DNA of 64,000 nt from positions 124,001-188,000 of the forward strand of contig JARLHI010000004.1 in assembly GCA_031292355.1 (NCBI GenBank), written 5' to 3'. The notes under the pieces were generated by a model, which saw nothing but the letters and a program-made list of their open reading frames with translations, ran no database searches and had not been told where the DNA came from. Shown one piece after another: positions 17,263 to 26,355 of the stretch (the first letter of the stretch is position 1; each line of letters begins with the position of its first letter). The position numbers and the translations under genes were made by a program. The stretch comes from Candidatus Obscuribacterales bacterium. GTDB lineage: Bacteria > Cyanobacteriota > Vampirovibrionia > Obscuribacterales > Obscuribacteraceae.

Positions 17263-19644
17263 CTACTGCTGCCAGGTTGCCAAAAAGGTCTTTAGATTCT
17301 CGAGAGCCAGGCGAAGCGCCTCGGCCAGGATTTTTGCCTCGGTCCAACTTTTGCGCTCGGCTGAATCAATCAACTCGGTGCCAAGTTTGATCATTTCTAT
17401 GGCATGAAATGAATTGGAACTGTTTTGCATTTCAAAGGCAAGAGCGCGCAAAGCTCTTGCGTCTTTGCTGATGATAGCGTCGGCTGCATCTTTGAGAATG
17501 CGATCGCAGGTGGAAAAATAAACTCTCGAAATCACACGCGGATCAGCGCCAGCATAATCTTCAGAAAGTCGGCGCAAATCGACTGGATATGTTGTGCGCA
17601 TCTCAACACAGTCTGGTTGCAACGCAGGCATCTCGGATGTGTCTAGTTGCGCCCGAAGCGAGTCGCCCTTTTCGTGGCGGTCGTATCCTGAAGGCTTGGC
17701 ACCAAAGCGGTTGGCGTCATTGTTAAGTGGCACCTGTCCAACCTGAGCCTGGTTCATAGTATTGGCTGAATCAACGGTTGCTGCCTGCGAGAAAATAGAA
17801 GACTCACCGACTGGCGGTGGCATCGACGTTGATCTGTTTTCCAGCTTCAACCATCTCGTCAGCAATGATTGCAGATGCTGGGGATTAACAGGCTTGCTGA
17901 TATAGTCGTCCATACCTTCTGCAATGCATCGCTCGCGGTCGCCTTCCATAGCGTGAGCGGTCATAGCGACAATAGGAATGTGATTACCGGTGAGAAGTTC
18001 ACTTTTGCGGATGGCGTTGGTCGTTTGAAAGCCGTCCAATTCAGGCATCTGACAGTCCATTAAAATCAAAGAATAATTCGTTCGCGAAAGCGCATTCAAA
18101 GCTTCGTGCCCGTTCGCGACTGCATGAGCAGAAAAGCCCATCCTCTCCAATTGCAATAGAGCGACTTTTTGATTGACTGGATTATCTTCGGCTAAAAGAA
18201 TCAAATGTTTGAATTCACCAATTGCTTTAAGCCTTGTCTGAGAATGATCACCAGTGCGAGGACGCGACGGCAACTGTCCTTTTTTTACTTCTTGTTGCAG
18301 CAAATTTGACAGGCATTCAAACAGCAACACTCTTTTCACTGGATTGCTTATATAGGCTGAGAAGTTATCATCGATGAGCGCGTCTTCAAACCGCTCGCCT
18401 TCAAGTGAATAAAGTACAAGCTTCGTCTGACAAGCTCCGGAAAGCTTAGCAAGCTCGGTAGCCAGCCAGTTGGACGAAACATTTTGAACAAATGACGCAA
18501 CCACGGCAAAATCGTAGGCACTACCATTGGTGCTCGCTTGTTTGATCATCTCAAGAGCCGTAGCCATAGAGTTAGTCTGTTCGCTGAATACAGCCCAAGA
18601 TTGGCAATAGCTTTCGATAATCCTTCTAGCGACATCAGGTATGCCTATTAGCAAAATCTTTCGACTGGCAAGATTGAGAGGACGCACAAACGGCTCAGCT
18701 GTAGCCTTTTCGAGCGGAACAACGAAGGAAAACTCCGACCCTTTTTTCGGATCGCTAACAACAGCGAGCCGTCCACCCATAATTTCAACCAATCTGCTAC
18801 AGATAGACAAACCCAATCCTGTGCCACCATATTTAGTTGTAACGCTACCATCAGCTTGTACAAAAGGTTCAAAGATATTGTGCAGTGATGACTCGGGAAT
18901 ACCAATACCTGTGTCACTTACCGAAAAGCGCACAAACCATTGATTGTCCTCGACTCGCTCAGTCGTACAACTAATCACAATGGAGCCACTTTCGGTGAAT
19001 TTGACCGCATTACTTACAAGGTTAAGTAAAACCTGTCTCAACCGGCCAGGGTCGGCGCGCATTTGCCGCGGCAATTCCGGTGATACAAATGTCATCAACT
19101 GCAACTTCTTTTGTCTGGCTTTTTCAGCCAATAATTCAGCGGTTCCTTCAACAACCGTGCATGGATCGAAATCGCTAAGCTCAATACGCATTTTTCCGGC
19201 TTCAATTTTTGAGAAATCCAAAACATCGTTGATGATGTCGAGCAAATTCGACGCTGAATCACGAATGATTTCAGCGAATTCGGACTGCTGATTGGTCAGT
19301 TGCGACCGCAGCAACAAGTCGCTCATGCCAATCACCGCGTTCATTGGCGTGCGAATTTCATGACTCATATTGGCTAAAAATTGCGATTTTACCCGAGAAG
19401 CGTCAACGGCCTGATCGCGTGCCCGAGCCAATCTCTGTGTCAAAGATTTGAGCTGGGCATTGAGCACCGCAAGCTTTAAAATCTGTCCTTCCAAGTCATG
19501 ATTGAGCCGTTGAATCTCGCTTTCGGCCTTTTTACTGGACTCTACTTGTTGCTCGAGCTGCACGACTTTGGCCTGCAAACGCTGCAGTTCGGAATCGAGG
19601 CTGCTAACTCTATTCAAGCGCTCTATCGAGTCAGACTCTGGCAT
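17263..19644 (-). CDS. Soluble hybrid histidine kinase with receiver and Hpt-like tail
   Basis: 793 residues. In order: N-terminal coiled coil (to about 85), HisKA with phosphoacceptor H95 (SHEIRTP), HATPase with SNAVKFTESG and YGGTGLGLSI, a degenerate receiver (about 328-450), an intact receiver (D486, phosphoacceptor D530, K584) and a C-terminal Hpt-like bundle (about 690-793). There is no membrane helix or known sensor domain, so the signal is probably intracellular or comes through a partner binding the coiled coil. In the Hpt-like part the expected histidine is F737. No response regulator gene is adjacent, so its output must lie elsewhere. Confidence 0.92.
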   Translation of the reverse strand: MPESDSIERLNRVSSLDSELQRLQAKVVQLEQQVESSKKAESEIQRLNHDLEGQILKLAVLNAQLKSLTQRLARARDQAVDASRVKSQFLANMSHEIRTPMNAVIGMSDLLLRSQLTNQQSEFAEIIRDSASNLLDIINDVLDFSKIEAGKMRIELSDFDPCTVVEGTAELLAEKARQKKLQLMTFVSPELPRQMRADPGRLRQVLLNLVSNAVKFTESGSIVISCTTERVEDNQWFVRFSVSDTGIGIPESSLHNIFEPFVQADGSVTTKYGGTGLGLSICSRLVEIMGGRLAVVSDPKKGSEFSFVVPLEKATAEPFVRPLNLASRKILLIGIPDVARRIIESYCQSWAVFSEQTNSMATALEMIKQASTNGSAYDFAVVASFVQNVSSNWLATELAKLSGACQTKLVLYSLEGERFEDALIDDNFSAYISNPVKRVLLFECLSNLLQQEVKKGQLPSRPRTGDHSQTRLKAIGEFKHLILLAEDNPVNQKVALLQLERMGFSAHAVANGHEALNALSRTNYSLILMDCQMPELDGFQTTNAIRKSELLTGNHIPIVAMTAHAMEGDRERCIAEGMDDYISKPVNPQHLQSLLTRWLKLENRSTSMPPPVGESSIFSQAATVDSANTMNQAQVGQVPLNNDANRFGAKPSGYDRHEKGDSLRAQLDTSEMPALQPDCVEMRTTYPVDLRRLSEDYAGADPRVISRVYFSTCDRILKDAADAIISKDARALRALAFEMQNSSNSFHAIEMIKLGTELIDSAERKSWTEAKILAEALRLALENLKTFLATWQQ

Positions 19645-19765
19645 CTAAAGTTGCTCCAAATCCACCGTTAACTTATCTTTGCCCAAACGCCACGCAATAT
19701 CTAACCACATCGGCCCCTAGGCAGCAGTAGAATAACCTTTTGACACAAATAACAGGGCAAAAGTA

Positions 19766-20368
19766 GTGCCTACAAGGTTAGCCCGTAGAGAGGCCTGTAA
19801 AACCACCATAGCAATTTTTTTGGCCATCGTCGCGCCAAATCTGCCCATTGCCGCTATAGCCGAGCAGACAGAAAGCGTCTCCTGGTCGAGCCTTGCCGAT
19901 CTTGCCCAGAAGAAACTGAGGGCAGGTGATTTAGATGATGCCAGAAAAGACTATCAGCGGGCTCTTTTGCTTGCCGAAAATCAACAACAGATTGATCCAG
20001 GTGTCGTTACCTGTCTGTCCAGTTTATCCTTAATCCAGCATAAACTTGGGCATTTTGATGAGTCAGAGCGGCTCTACGAGCTGTGCATGCGCGATCTAGA
20101 AGCACTTTATGGACCTTCAAGTTCGAAATTCATCGACTGGATGTCCGATCTGGCCTGGCTATACGATGAGCACGGCAAACAAGACAAAGCCGAGGTACTG
20201 CTTAAACGAGTGCTGAATGCACGAGAAGCACTCCTGGGTAAGGACGACCCAGCCGTGGCAAGCTCACTTGACACTTACGCCAAATTCTTAAGAGGCCATC
20301 AAAGAAACAGCGAAGCAACGATTCTCGAAACAAGAGCTGCTTCGATTCGGGATAAACAATCACCCTAG
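19766..20368 (+). CDS. Small secreted TPR protein
   Basis: 200 residues from a GTG start. A signal peptide (IAIFLAIVAPNLPIAAIA) is followed by about three TPR repeats with the same GHFDESERLYELCMRDLEALYG and KAEVLLKRVLNAREALLG pattern as the TPR genes at 12963 and 57601. It probably acts as a periplasmic scaffold. Divergent from the hybrid kinase gene (about 120 bases), convergent with the degenerate GGDEF gene. No partner evident. Confidence 0.78.
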   Translation: MPTRLARREACKTTIAIFLAIVAPNLPIAAIAEQTESVSWSSLADLAQKKLRAGDLDDARKDYQRALLLAENQQQIDPGVVTCLSSLSLIQHKLGHFDESERLYELCMRDLEALYGPSSSKFIDWMSDLAWLYDEHGKQDKAEVLLKRVLNAREALLGKDDPAVASSLDTYAKFLRGHQRNSEATILETRAASIRDKQSP

Positions 20369-20398
20369 CAAGCGAACAAGCGAGTTGCGAACTCTGAT

Positions 20399-21118
20399 TT
20401 AAACAGTGCCTTGAACTATACCGACACCGTTGCCACCCTGTTCACGGGTATTAACCATAGCGGTGTAGGCCGAGCGAATCAAATCTTCCTCGGTTGTACC
20501 CTGGGATGGAAATTCAACTATGCCGACACTTGCAGTCACAGTCCAGTTTTGACCAATATCAGAGATACGATCCTGGCAGATTTTGTTGCGAATCCTCTCC
20601 GCAAGAACTGTAGCCCCGGTCAGATCCGTGTTGGGGCAGATAATCATAAAGGTCTCGCCGTCATAACGTGATGGAATGTCGACGTCACGGATGGTTTTCA
20701 TCAAGAAATTGGCGGCTCCCTGCATAATCGAGTCGGCAGCGAGCGGACTGTATTTAACAGCAATATCCGCGATGCCATCGACCGTCATCATCACGAGGCT
20801 CGATGAGTAACGATATCGCTTGGCTCTCTTGAGTTCGTCCGAGAGGATGCGCATGATGGTCTGATTGTTATAAAGGAGAGTCAGATTATCGAGCAGCGCG
20901 ATTCTTTCACTGTCTGGCTGGTCGATTTTACCCAGATTACTATGAAGATTATCGAGAATAGTGTTTCGCTCTATCTCTTTGATTCGATTGAGCGTATTCG
21001 TATCGACAGGCGTATTTGTCGTGATGTTGCCGTTAGTACGCAATTGGTTCAGTTTGCGGCGGAAAAGAGACTCTCTTCCCACCCAAGCTTGATCATTGTT
21101 ACCACCCCTGGGACCCAT
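20399..21118 (-). CDS. GGDEF-family protein with degenerate active site (second copy)
   Basis: 239 residues from ATG 21118, which has GAGG six bases upstream; a TTG at 21157 in the same frame is less likely. The N-terminal 85 residues are helical and charged. The C-terminal GGDEF-like domain has LLDNLTLLYNNQTI and ASVGIVEFPSQG, but the signature reads DGETF (about 153-157). The I-site RxxD is present as RDVD (about 144-147). As in the protein at 8200, it is probably catalytically dead but able to bind c-di-GMP. Outside these motifs the two are only distantly alike. Cytoplasmic, single gene. Confidence 0.85.
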   Translation of the reverse strand: MGPRGGNNDQAWVGRESLFRRKLNQLRTNGNITTNTPVDTNTLNRIKEIERNTILDNLHSNLGKIDQPDSERIALLDNLTLLYNNQTIMRILSDELKRAKRYRYSSSLVMMTVDGIADIAVKYSPLAADSIMQGAANFLMKTIRDVDIPSRYDGETFMIICPNTDLTGATVLAERIRNKICQDRISDIGQNWTVTASVGIVEFPSQGTTEEDLIRSAYTAMVNTREQGGNGVGIVQGTV

Positions 21119-21632
21119 TTGCGACCTCACTTCCAAAATGACGATGTGAACTAACAAGAATTCTATGAGCTTGGAGCCATAGTCTTCGAATTATACACAT
21201 TTTCAATCCACTCAACCATTTAAGATCGGCAAAATCGAGCCCGGGGGCGCGATGGTAAGCCACATGACAATTTGAGCGAACAAACCCAACAAAAGGGCGA
21301 AAAACGCACGGAACTAGTGTCGTGATTCTTTGCAGCCGACAACGAAAGCAAGCAATAGTGCCAGCACTATATGCGGTATCACAGGTCAAACCTTCCGAAA
21401 CTCGAGCTACAGCAGAACAGCAAACACATGTTCCTCTGATTTGTCGTGATTAAAAAAATCCCCAGCTTGCACTTGCCAACCCGCAAGCCTAGCATTTTGG
21501 CTCTTTTTAGGCATTCAGCAAGGCAAATAATCTGACGTGAGACAACTCCAATGCCTCCTTGACTACAACACTGTTATGCTTAGCTACGTTTCCAAGACGT
21601 TGTCAAAACAACAGCCCCCACTCAGGTAACTA
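21119..21632. other. Intergenic region, nothing recognised
   Basis: About 510 bases between the divergent GGDEF-like gene and the SRPBCC gene. Short open frames here lack ribosome sites and protein-like composition. It must contain both promoters, but I could not fix them. Confidence 0.4.
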
Positions 21633-22343
21633 ATGCGTCCATTTTTGCGCTCGTTTCGTTTTTCGGCTGTAGCTCTTGCCGCAGCAGTTTTTTGCTTACA
21701 ACCAGTAATTGACGCACGCACGGTTGATCCAGCGATGGAGTTGCAAGAACGTCTTCAGCATGGCGAGATAGTTGTCGGCATGAAAAATGTTGGCGACGCA
21801 AAATTCGTCACAGGTTCGTTGATTATTAACGAACCGCCCGCTAAGGTCTGGCAGATTATTGCCAACCCTTATGAGTTTAAACGCCGTATCAGTCCGCGTA
21901 TGAAAGAGTTTCAAATGATGGTGGATAAGCCAGAACGCTCTGTCATGAGAGTCGAAATGGATGTCATGCTCATTCCGCACTTCAATTATGTGGTGGAATC
22001 AAACTATCAAAACGGGCAGCGCATTGAATTTCACCGCGTCGATGGCACACTGAAAGATTTCAAAGGAACCTGGGAAGTTAAACCGTTAACGGATGGCAGA
22101 CAGACCGAATTAACCTACGCCATGTATTTGGATCCAGGCTTTTTCGTACCACAGTGGCTGATGCGCGAAGGCGTCAAATCAGAGTTGCCAAAAACGCTTG
22201 AAGCAGTACGAAAAAGAGTAGTCGCCGTCGTCCTGGACAAAGAAAAAATAGAGACTCAAACAATTGCCGCAGGCGCCATCGGATCAGAAAAAGACGCTAA
22301 AGCTAGACATGAACTGGCCGGCACAGCTGTTTTATACAAATAA
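21633..22343 (+). CDS. Secreted SRPBCC / polyketide cyclase-like lipid-binding protein
   Basis: 236 residues with a signal peptide (FSAVALAAAVFCLQPVIDA). The mature part has the pattern of the START/SRPBCC superfamily: GSLIINEPPAKVWQIIANPYEF, SVMRVEMDVMLIPHFNYVV, then a C-terminal helix (VKSELPKTLEAVRKRV). Members bind hydrophobic ligands in a deep pocket; COQ10-like and cyclase-like proteins are examples. An exported version may carry lipid across the periplasm. AGGTAAC precedes the start. The gene contains one copy of the AAGTTAAACCGTTAACGG sequence (22075-22092). Convergent with dacB. Confidence 0.8.
   Translation: MRPFLRSFRFSAVALAAAVFCLQPVIDARTVDPAMELQERLQHGEIVVGMKNVGDAKFVTGSLIINEPPAKVWQIIANPYEFKRRISPRMKEFQMMVDKPERSVMRVEMDVMLIPHFNYVVESNYQNGQRIEFHRVDGTLKDFKGTWEVKPLTDGRQTELTYAMYLDPGFFVPQWLMREGVKSELPKTLEAVRKRVVAVVLDKEKIETQTIAAGAIGSEKDAKARHELAGTAVLYK
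22075..22092 (+). repeat. Copy of the recurring CCGTTAACGG element, inside a CDS
   Basis: Exact 18-base AAGTTAAACCGTTAACGG, also at 35973 and 41461. Here it is read as codons for EVKPLT in the SRPBCC protein, so in this position it is either coding or has been captured. Confidence 0.7.
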
Positions 22344-22376
22344 AGCCCGGCCGAGCTAACCAAGACTTGCTTTCGC

Positions 22377-24164
22377 TTAATGCCCGCGACGGGACCTTCT
22401 TGCTGGTGAAGAAGCGCTCTTTGTCGTTCTTGGTGCGCGCGAACTTACGCCGGCTCCGCGAGCCAGCTCCACATAAGTTGTTTCTTTTGCAGACGCCGGA
22501 CCTTCAGCATCTGTCCTCAACGCATTCGGCCCAAGAGCTTTACCCGCGTCTTTTATCACCGGGGTTCTCGCTATTTTTATTGTTTTGATGGTATCAAGAA
22601 GAGCTATCAGTCCATTGACCTCGGCGCTAAGATTGCGAACATTTTGAGCGTGACCGTTGACCATCACAGTAACAGCGCATTTTTGTCCACCGACTGTCTG
22701 AAGTACACCGGCAATTGAGCGCACCGTATCCATGGTTCCAGTCTTAAACGAGAACGAGCCGCGCGAGCCAACAGGGTTATTTCTCTTCAGCAGCAAAAGA
22801 TAAGGTCCATCAAGGGTTGGTGTCGCCATATACTTGAGCACCGTATTCAGTGCATGAGGCGAAATGCCATTTTTTCTCGACAAACCACAGCCGTCGTAAA
22901 GCAAAACTTCTTGTGGTGGCACACCGATTTTAGTCAACCAAGCTCCCAGCCTGGAAAGACCTCGATCTTCGAGACTCTGGCTTGACCAACTGGTTGCAGT
23001 ATTAACCAAATTGGCGTCAGGGGCAGAGTCCAGCTCGGACTTACCTGCGCCTATACTGCGTAAAAGTTGCTGGGCATACAAATTATCACTCTCGTGCAAT
23101 GTTATTTGCACGATTGTCCATAGCGGCGTCGAGTCATGTTCAGCAATTAACGTCAGGGCGCCATGGTCTTTTGCAGTGTCATGTTCGGAAACTTTTATTC
23201 CTGCGCCAACAGCGCTTGAATGCGCTAACGCTTGATTAAATTCAGATGGGTTTGCCACTACCAATGGTGCACCAAGCGACATGCCGGGACTGCGATAGAA
23301 ATTTAACTCTCGACTGTGCGGATTGCATTCGAGCCACGCCGAAGAATTTCCAGAAATAAGTAAGCTGCGGTAGGCGGCATTGTATGCCTGATCTGGACCA
23401 AAATTATTGGATTTGAATCCCTTTAAAACAAAGTTGCCTTGCACTATATTGCGGTCGACAATCAAATTAGATGAGGCTGGCATCCATTCTTGCCCCCAAT
23501 CCTCATTGAGCCAACCGGTGTTGAAAGAATCAAAACCGCCTGCAACTGGCAAAAGAGAAATTTTACCGTAGACACTTCTGATACCTTTTTGAACGGTTGA
23601 TCGAAAGAGCGTATTCAAATCAGATCGCGAAAAAGTAGGATCTTGCGATGGCACAATCACGAGATCGCCACCGACTGAAGAATCAGTCACTTTGCCGCTT
23701 GCGTACAATCTAGTTTTGTACTTGAAGGCACCGCCAAAGGTATCAAAGGCGCAAGAAGTTGTTAATACTTTAGCTGTCGAGGCAGAGACAAATCGTCGCG
23801 AGCTATTGAGCGAATAGAGCACCTTTCCGGATGGTAACTCCATCACTTCGATACCAATGCTGCTGTGGGCAAGATCGGGGCGCTTCAACCAGTTGCCGAC
23901 GATACTGTCGAGAGATTGGAAAGAAGCCGGGATCGCAGTGACTGTAGAGGTAGAACTGGAACTAGCACCATCAGTGGAAGAAGAACCGGAAGGGGAGACG
24001 GAAGATGAGATAGCAGAAGATGTATGGGGCTCGGCTGCGAGTTTAGAACCAGCCGCATGTTCGTCTTCGCAGTAAGCTGGAGACAGCAATGCTAAGGCTG
24101 ACACCACGGAGAGAATCCGCTTTCCTTTGAAATACCGACAATAGTCAAGACGCCAGAAATTCAC
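22377..24164 (-). CDS. dacB: D-alanyl-D-alanine carboxypeptidase/endopeptidase, PBP4 (S13) family
   Basis: 595 residues. It trims or cleaves peptidoglycan cross-bridges in the periplasm. The S13 motifs are all present: SxxK as STAK (S129, K132), SxN as SDN (359-361), DGCGLSR before residue 430, and KTG (474-476). The large insert between the first two motifs is typical of PBP4. A signal peptide (VVSALALLSPAYC) is followed by a Ser/Thr-rich linker (about 48-76) before the catalytic domain, longer than usual. The C-terminus is basic and Ala/Ser-rich. GTG start with AGGTG upstream. Confidence 0.93.
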   Translation of the reverse strand: MNFWRLDYCRYFKGKRILSVVSALALLSPAYCEDEHAAGSKLAAEPHTSSAISSSVSPSGSSSTDGASSSSTSTVTAIPASFQSLDSIVGNWLKRPDLAHSSIGIEVMELPSGKVLYSLNSSRRFVSASTAKVLTTSCAFDTFGGAFKYKTRLYASGKVTDSSVGGDLVIVPSQDPTFSRSDLNTLFRSTVQKGIRSVYGKISLLPVAGGFDSFNTGWLNEDWGQEWMPASSNLIVDRNIVQGNFVLKGFKSNNFGPDQAYNAAYRSLLISGNSSAWLECNPHSRELNFYRSPGMSLGAPLVVANPSEFNQALAHSSAVGAGIKVSEHDTAKDHGALTLIAEHDSTPLWTIVQITLHESDNLYAQQLLRSIGAGKSELDSAPDANLVNTATSWSSQSLEDRGLSRLGAWLTKIGVPPQEVLLYDGCGLSRKNGISPHALNTVLKYMATPTLDGPYLLLLKRNNPVGSRGSFSFKTGTMDTVRSIAGVLQTVGGQKCAVTVMVNGHAQNVRNLSAEVNGLIALLDTIKTIKIARTPVIKDAGKALGPNALRTDAEGPASAKETTYVELARGAGVSSRAPRTTKSASSPARRSRRGH

Positions 24165-24334
24165 CGTAAGTCACCTACTAACAGTCAAAGGTATATAAAA
24201 GGACAGTTTAACAAGCAGAAACAGCCAGGACTATTGTCCGCTAAGTATTAACTCAGGGGAGTTTAGTTCTGGCTGCTCTTCAATCTTGCAAAAAGTTGGC
24301 AGTTCAGTCGAAACTGTTCACGCCATTCGGAGAT

Positions 24335-24619
24335 TTAGTAGCGTTTGTTATTGCTACGGCGAGCTCCGCCTTCTTTAGGTTGCGAAGGGTTAACAGCGAT
24401 CTGACGTCCGTCAATGGTTTGGCCATTGAATTGCTTTACAGCAGCTTCGGCTTCAGCTTGTGTTTGCATTTCAACGAAAGCAAATCCGCGCTTGCGCCCG
24501 GTTTCACGATCGGTTGGGATTGCAACTGAAACTACAGCGCCGGCTTGGGAGAAGAGTTCTTCCAATTCGGATTCTGTAACTTTGAACGAGAGATTTCCAA
24601 CAAACAGTTTCGTATTCAT
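24335..24619 (-). CDS. RRM-domain RNA-binding protein (second copy)
   Basis: 94 residues, about 75 percent identical by eye to the protein at 9143. RNP2 LFVGNL and RNP1 RKRGFAFVEM are intact, followed by a short basic tail (GGARRSNNKRY). It probably binds single-stranded RNA, by family. It has its own leader of about 100 bases, and no obvious terminator. Two near-identical RRM genes 15 kb apart suggest duplication with separate regulation, as seen for the Rbp genes of Cyanobacteria. Confidence 0.92.
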   Translation of the reverse strand: MNTKLFVGNLSFKVTESELEELFSQAGAVVSVAIPTDRETGRKRGFAFVEMQTQAEAEAAVKQFNGQTIDGRQIAVNPSQPKEGGARRSNNKRY

Positions 24620-24789
24620 ATTATATTCCTAAGAGAAAACAGTGCTTCCGGTCTAAATTTAGGCACTGAAAAGCTTCCTTCGAGAAGCCCTGAAATAAGT
24701 ATTGCATGGTGGCGACAGATCTGTCCCCATATCGGAGACGAATTTAGGTCCTAACATCATTATTTATTGCGCTTAATTGAAGTAGCCAT

Positions 24790-25206
24790 TTAAGGAAGAG
24801 GTTGGCTTTCGTTGAATCTGGTTCGCACTATTTCAGGCACACGTCTGGGTTTCATCGTTCTCAGGTCAACAAACACAGCTGAATGCCAAGCTTCGGTCGT
24901 CTTTTTCCCATCAACCGCAAACTCCGCCCGCAGCTTGATTGTGGCGTTGGTCAAAGATTCAACCCACATTTGAGCTGTCACTCGATCGAATAAACGAATC
25001 GACCTTTTGTAATCTATATGTGTCGTTGCAAGAACCAATGTGATGTTTTCTTGCACAAAAGCCTGTAAGGAAAAATGCTTTTCAAAAAGCTCGAGACGCA
25101 AATCTTCGAGCCAGCGAATGTACACGATATTAGACACGTGTCCAGCCGAATCAATATCGTAAGTGCGCACGTTAATTGGTAAATCTACAGACAAAGGACG
25201 TGTCAA
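24790..25206 (-). CDS. Hotdog-fold acyl-CoA thioesterase (YbgC / 4HBT type)
   Basis: 138 residues with the 4HBT signature YDIDSAGHVSNIVYIRWLEDLR near the N-terminus: the Asp and the GHVxNxxY motif form the active site that hydrolyses acyl-CoA or acyl-carrier thioesters. The natural acyl group cannot be told from sequence. The start is TTG, supported by AGGAG eight bases upstream. It follows the FMN reductase gene after 60 bases on the same strand, so they may share a transcript. Confidence 0.88.
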   Translation of the reverse strand: MTRPLSVDLPINVRTYDIDSAGHVSNIVYIRWLEDLRLELFEKHFSLQAFVQENITLVLATTHIDYKRSIRLFDRVTAQMWVESLTNATIKLRAEFAVDGKKTTEAWHSAVFVDLRTMKPRRVPEIVRTRFNESQPLP

Positions 25207-25266
25207 AGCCAGTCTCCTGAAGTATGCACATACCGCCTGGTCGGTTTTTGAGACTTTGGGTGAACC

Positions 25267-25800
25267 CTACGGTGCTACGTGAACGAGCCCAGTCAGGCGT
25301 ATAGCCGTTTTCGCCAACTCATTGATACGCTCCTGAACAGTCTCGTCGATTTCAGCTTCACTAAAATGTGATCCTTCCGCGTAGACAAACCGCGGAATAA
25401 TCACTGATCGAAAGTCGAGCATCAAGCTGTTGGCAACAGCCATAACCGACATATAACTAGACTTGCCGCCTGCTGCACAAAGAAAACCGACCACCTTATC
25501 GTGCCAAGCTCTACCACTCAATTCGATCAGGTTCTTAAAAGCGGCATTAACATCGTAGTTGTAAATAGGTGTAGCGACAATGATGCAGCTGGCGTTGATA
25601 ATCTTCTTCGTAACCAGCGCTACGTCGGGGTGGGCGTAGGCCGAATCACCGTCGCACATCGGCAATGCATAATCTCGCAAGTCGACGAATTCACAACCAA
25701 CCTGCGCCTCAAGTGTAGCGTGGGCATATTTAGCCAGCATGCGACTTTTACTGTCTGGATTCAAACTGGTGCTGATGACAAGAAATTCTTTACTTTGCAT
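25267..25800 (-). CDS. NADPH-dependent FMN reductase / flavodoxin-like
   Basis: 177 residues with a flavodoxin-like fold: an N-terminal phosphate-binding loop (VISTSLNPDSKSR), the PIYNYDVNAAFKNLIEL segment typical of NADPH:FMN reductases and azoreductases, and GFLCAAGGKSSYM for flavin contact. It probably reduces FMN or quinones with NAD(P)H in the cytoplasm. GAGGACG precedes the ATG. Upstream of a thioesterase gene on the same strand; substrate unknown. Confidence 0.88.
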   Translation of the reverse strand: MQSKEFLVISTSLNPDSKSRMLAKYAHATLEAQVGCEFVDLRDYALPMCDGDSAYAHPDVALVTKKIINASCIIVATPIYNYDVNAAFKNLIELSGRAWHDKVVGFLCAAGGKSSYMSVMAVANSLMLDFRSVIIPRFVYAEGSHFSEAEIDETVQERINELAKTAIRLTGLVHVAP

Positions 25801-26094
25801 TTTTGTTCGTCCTCACTTTTATAGAAATTCTCAAAAGTCATCCGCTAACGCTTTAAATACAAGCCGTTGATGCACACACCGTGCTGAGTACTTACGCCAA
25901 GCCGACAAAAGAGTGTTTTCAGACTGTATAACTGTATAGATGTAGGGAGATTTGAATGGCTTATTTTGTGAATGATATTGAATACTCGCTTAGAATAGGT
26001 CTAATAATATAATTTGTCAACGCATTCCTTGCTAAGCTTAGGACTCTCAGCAACAGTACAGATTGACACGATAGAAGAGGATGGTTACTCAAAT
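25801..26094. other. Intergenic region, nothing recognised
   Basis: About 290 bases between the divergent FMN reductase gene and the small zinc protein. A TTG-started extension of the latter reaches 26014. No clear promoter or repeat. Confidence 0.3.
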
Positions 26095-26328
26095 ATGTCC
26101 CAGGCAATCATAAAAAGGGCAATCGCAGAAAAGAAAATGCTGTGCCCGCAATGCCAGAAGCCCGTCAAAGAATTCGAAAAACTGGTCGAAATGACCGATT
26201 CAGTATGGGACGGCGCTGGCGATTCTAACCTCGAAACAAAAGGCGTCAAAGTTACTTTGATCTGCGGCAACCCGCCCTGCGACTGGCGCGAACGAACCGA
26301 GTACTGGAGCAATTACATCAGCGACTAG
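26095..26328 (+). CDS. Small zinc-ribbon protein
   Basis: 77 residues from ATG 26095; the frame could start at TTG 26014, but those extra residues look non-coding. Four cysteines (C17, C20, C57, C62) in CPQC and CGNPPC pairs make a probable zinc site, with charged sequence between (VKEFEKLVEMTDSVWDG). No wider family recognised. A GAGGA lies rather far upstream of the start. Convergent with the TPR membrane gene. Confidence 0.65.
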   Translation: MSQAIIKRAIAEKKMLCPQCQKPVKEFEKLVEMTDSVWDGAGDSNLETKGVKVTLICGNPPCDWRERTEYWSNYISD

Positions 26329-26355
26329 TCTCTTGCGAGTGCGAGCCCACAAAGG

